Origin: a virus
IMG/VR virus record: IMGVR_UViG_3300017781_000165
Span: 1 to 22,175 of that record
DNA length: 22,175 nt
Direction: 5' to 3' (one strand)
The position numbers and the translations under genes are program-made. The notes under the pieces were generated by a model. It saw nothing but the letters and a program-made list of their open reading frames with translations. It searched no databases and was not told where the DNA came from. Below are positions 20,475 to 22,175 of the stretch, in pieces. Numbering within the stretch: position 1 is the stretch's first letter; each line of letters begins with the position of its first letter.

Positions 20475-20482
20475 ATAAATAT
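20475..20482. promoter_or_regulatory. Conserved intergenic octamer, copy G (ATAAATAT)
   Basis: In the 97-bp gap upstream of the 296-aa fibre gene, 78 bases from its ATG. The plus strand reads CAATAAATAT, as in copy D. A minus-strand ATAAATA (20501-20495) nearby overlaps the stop codon of the 54-aa gene and faces the fibre gene. The rest of the gap holds only AT-rich sequence and the GGAG of the fibre gene. Confidence 0.35.
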
Positions 20483-20493
20483 AATTTATGGAA

Positions 20494-20658
20494 TTATTTA
20501 TTATTGTTTGCGTCTTGTTTTTGTATTTTCTTATTTTCTTTTTCTATTTGTCTTTCTATTTTTTGAATTATAGAGGCAACAAAAAACGCATCAGAACCTT
20601 TTATTTGTGTATTGTGAATTGCAGCCATTATAAAGCCGTATTCTCTTAAATTAAACAT
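20494..20658 (-). CDS. Small 54-aa protein
   Basis: ATG at 20656-20658 with AAAGGAG at ideal spacing, two bases after the preceding gene's stop codon. The product MFNLREYGFIMAAIHNTQIK continues as a Lys/Gln/Asn-rich helix (IIQKIERQIEKENKKIQKQ) to a TAA at 20494-20496. It is likely expressed, given the strong ribosome site and operon spacing. No family is recognised; a short coiled-coil helper like the two other small fibre partners is possible, but the sequence differs from them. Confidence 0.7.
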   Translation of the reverse strand: MFNLREYGFIMAAIHNTQIKGSDAFFVASIIQKIERQIEKENKKIQKQDANNNK

Positions 20659-20660
20659 AA

Positions 20661-20849
20661 CTATTCTCCTTTAATGTATTCTTTTTGAAGTTTTGATGTA
20701 AGGTGGTACATTGAATCTATCATGTTTCCACCAAAATTAGAATTTTTTATTAATTCTAAAAGTATTGTAATTTCTTCTCTGGATAGTTGAACTAGAGCTA
20801 TGTTAGACTTTTTTGTCTCTTCTGCTCTGTTTCTTGAAATAATTCCCAT
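20661..20849 (-). CDS. Small 62-aa helical protein
   Basis: Starts MGIISRNRAEETKKSNIALV and continues as a helix (QLSREEITILLELIKNSNF, then IDSMYHLTSKLQKEYIKGE). No membrane segment or cysteine. The ATG at 20849 is preceded by a GGGTT-type weak ribosome site, 19 bases after the fibre-like gene's stop codon, and the stop codon is two bases from the next ATG. Context makes it part of the same operon. I do not recognise it. Confidence 0.7.
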   Translation of the reverse strand: MGIISRNRAEETKKSNIALVQLSREEITILLELIKNSNFGGNMIDSMYHLTSKLQKEYIKGE

Positions 20850-20868
20850 AATAACCCTTTTTATTTTC

Positions 20869-22175
20869 TTAACTAAATATATATATGTCCTCAGAATCTG
20901 TATCTACAACCATTAATCCTGCTCGTGATGCTTGATCGGCACCAAAACCAACAGGGTTTCCAGTTGGGGCTCCAGCTGATTGTGAAATTGCAGCAACATG
21001 ATAATCTGCAACAACTGCAGTTGAGTTCCAAGCTGCTTGATCTTCATATGCTAATCCCCATCTTTTTAAAGAATCATCATAAAACATAGAAGTACCAATA
21101 CCCGCTGCTCCGGTTTGAACAACAATACCACCGTCTCCAGAAGTTGAACCGCTATTCATAAGTATAAACTGGTCATCAACGTTTAAGTTTGTTACCTGTA
21201 ACGATACTAAATCTCCAGATACAGTAAGATCACCAGTAACGGTTGCATCTCCAGTAACTGTTAAAAGACTTCCATCAAAAGTAAGGTTAGCTTCACCATT
21301 CATTGCGTCTGTACCTGTTGCAGTTACGATTCTATTGTTAGATCCATTTGACATAAAGTCAGAAACGTCTACTGCAATTGCATTTGTTGAAACATCAATA
21401 CCTGTACCGGCTCCAACTGCCAGTGCAGATCCTCCACCACCTGTTAAACCGTTGCCTGCTACTGACGTTGCTAGTTGAGTAGCTGTTACTCCAGCATCAG
21501 CAACTTTTACCCCTGATGAACCTAAAGATAACGTACTGCCATCTAAGTCTAATGCAACAGATGCACCGCTTGAACCATCAAACGTAAAATCTGCTATACC
21601 ATTGCCGTCAGTTAAAGATGCTGCTAAACTATCTGCAGATACTCCAGTTAAGCTTGATCCATCTCCCACAAAAATAGATGCAGAAATATAGCCACTCGAG
21701 CTTATATTTGATGCTACTGCGCTTTGTAGTATTGAGTTGTTTGTTGCTTTTAATGTTGATGCTTGTATTTGTCCTGATAAAACTGCAGCTGCAGTAGTTA
21801 GTAGGCCTGTGTTAGGATTATAAGAAAGACCGGTATCTGTTTCTATTCCTTGTGTTCCTGTTGCTCCGTCTACAAACGTTAGATATACAGTTTCATTAGC
21901 AGTGTTATTTGCGGTTGCAGTAATACTTGTTGCCAAAGTAGCAGTATCTGCGTTACCAGTAAGATCTCCAGTTACATCTCCAACAACATTACCAACTAAA
22001 GCACCTACAAATTTAGTACCAGCAGTTATTGTGTTTTCTGTAAAAATATTACCAGAAGCAGTTACGTTACCAATCAGACTGATTGGGTTAGCAGACCTAC
22101 CAATTTTAATTGGCGTGTTATTTTCAAACCCAAACGCAATTTCTCCGCCTGTTCCATTAGTAACGGCAAATCTTG
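20869..22175 (-). CDS. Fibre-like virion structural protein, C-terminal 434 aa (5' end outside window)
   Basis: The frame is open to the window's end: codons upstream of a TTG at 21936 read on as FAVTNGTGGEIAFGFENNTP and VGDVTGDLTGNADTATLA, clearly coding, so that TTG is internal. The product is composed of repeated beta-turn segments (VTASGNIFTEN, LTATG/GNADTAT, ISSSGYISASIFVGDGSSLTG, SLTDGNG, TVTGDLTVSGDLV). Its C-terminal part (VDDQFILMNSGSTSGDGGIV, then MFYDDSLKRWGLAYEDQAAW) is of a type repeated in fibre and structural proteins of marine T4-like phages. It ends EDIYIFS. Probably a tail-fibre or neck/whisker-like protein. The true length is unknown. Confidence 0.85.
   Translation of the reverse strand, partial: RFAVTNGTGGEIAFGFENNTPIKIGRSANPISLIGNVTASGNIFTENTITAGTKFVGALVGNVVGDVTGDLTGNADTATLATSITATANNTANETVYLTFVDGATGTQGIETDTGLSYNPNTGLLTTAAAVLSGQIQASTLKATNNSILQSAVASNISSSGYISASIFVGDGSSLTGVSADSLAASLTDGNGIADFTFDGSSGASVALDLDGSTLSLGSSGVKVADAGVTATQLATSVAGNGLTGGGGSALAVGAGTGIDVSTNAIAVDVSDFMSNGSNNRIVTATGTDAMNGEANLTFDGSLLTVTGDATVTGDLTVSGDLVSLQVTNLNVDDQFILMNSGSTSGDGGIVVQTGAAGIGTSMFYDDSLKRWGLAYEDQAAWNSTAVVADYHVAAISQSAGAPTGNPVGFGADQASRAGLMVVDTDSEDIYIFS

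Noticed and set aside
21934-21936. TTG as the start of the right-most fibre-like gene
   Set aside because: The same frame remains open and clearly coding (beta-turn repeats such as GDVTGDLTGNADTATLA) up to base 22175, so the real start lies outside the window.
1-22175. tRNA genes, CRISPR arrays, insertion sequences or attachment sites
   Set aside because: No cloverleaf-like segments, regularly spaced direct repeats, transposase motifs or flanking duplications were seen. Gaps are short and explained by leaders, terminators or AT-rich motifs.

Overview
The window is a piece of an AT-rich genome of a tailed phage with a T4-type (myovirus-like) head-assembly cassette. Every gene I accept lies on the minus strand, so transcription runs from high to low coordinates. 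Genes are tightly packed with start/stop overlaps, and the largest intergenic gap is about 200 bp. The style of the fibre proteins (runs of 'ISASGNIS' repeats), the T4-type large terminase, portal, prohead protease, scaffold and major capsid protein, and the low GC together suggest a marine T4-like phage of a cyanophage or pelagiphage kind. The host cannot be fixed from this sequence.

Layout in the direction of transcription. (1) 22175-14255: a virion-fibre and adsorption region. It holds a fibre-like protein cut by the window edge, two small proteins, a 296-aa fibre with a small coiled-coil partner, a guanidinoacetate/arginine N-methyltransferase-like enzyme, a 218-aa structural protein, two further putative structural proteins, a 722-aa fibre with a second small coiled-coil partner, and a 188-aa structural protein. 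The fibre / small coiled-coil / short-structural-protein arrangement occurs twice. (2) 14239-9784: an enzyme block. A P-loop kinase overlaps by ATGA an 801-aa multidomain protein that joins an NMN-adenylyltransferase-like domain, an unrecognised middle domain and a covalent nucleotidyltransferase (RNA-ligase-like) domain. A zinc-ribbon protein and an SH3-like protein follow. (3) 9767-5887: a GTA-type 3TM holin-like protein, large terminase gp17 and portal gp20. Genes for sheath (gp18) and tube (gp19), which lie between 17 and 20 in T4, are absent here. (4) 5827-1855: scaffold and core proteins, prohead protease gp21, and three small-to-medium proteins that separate gp21 from gp22. (5) 1759-1400: a ribosomal protein bS21 homologue between two intrinsic terminators. 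(6) 1198-1: scaffold gp22 and the N-terminus of major capsid protein gp23.

A thread through the window is a short helical N-terminal peptide ending in (I/L)-x-E. It is seen in at least six proteins and resembles the capsid-targeting sequences of T4 internal proteins, which gp21 cleaves. In the 801-aa protein similar sites also precede the second and third domains, so it may be a packaged polyprotein. If so, this phage may deliver a kinase / adenylyltransferase / ligase set with its DNA. That is an inference.

Regulation: seven intergenic gaps carry the octamer ATAAATAT (plus-strand reading), always in the same orientation. Five of the seven match the T4 late-promoter box TATAAATA but point against the genes. 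Three copies abut start codons that have no Shine-Dalgarno sequence.
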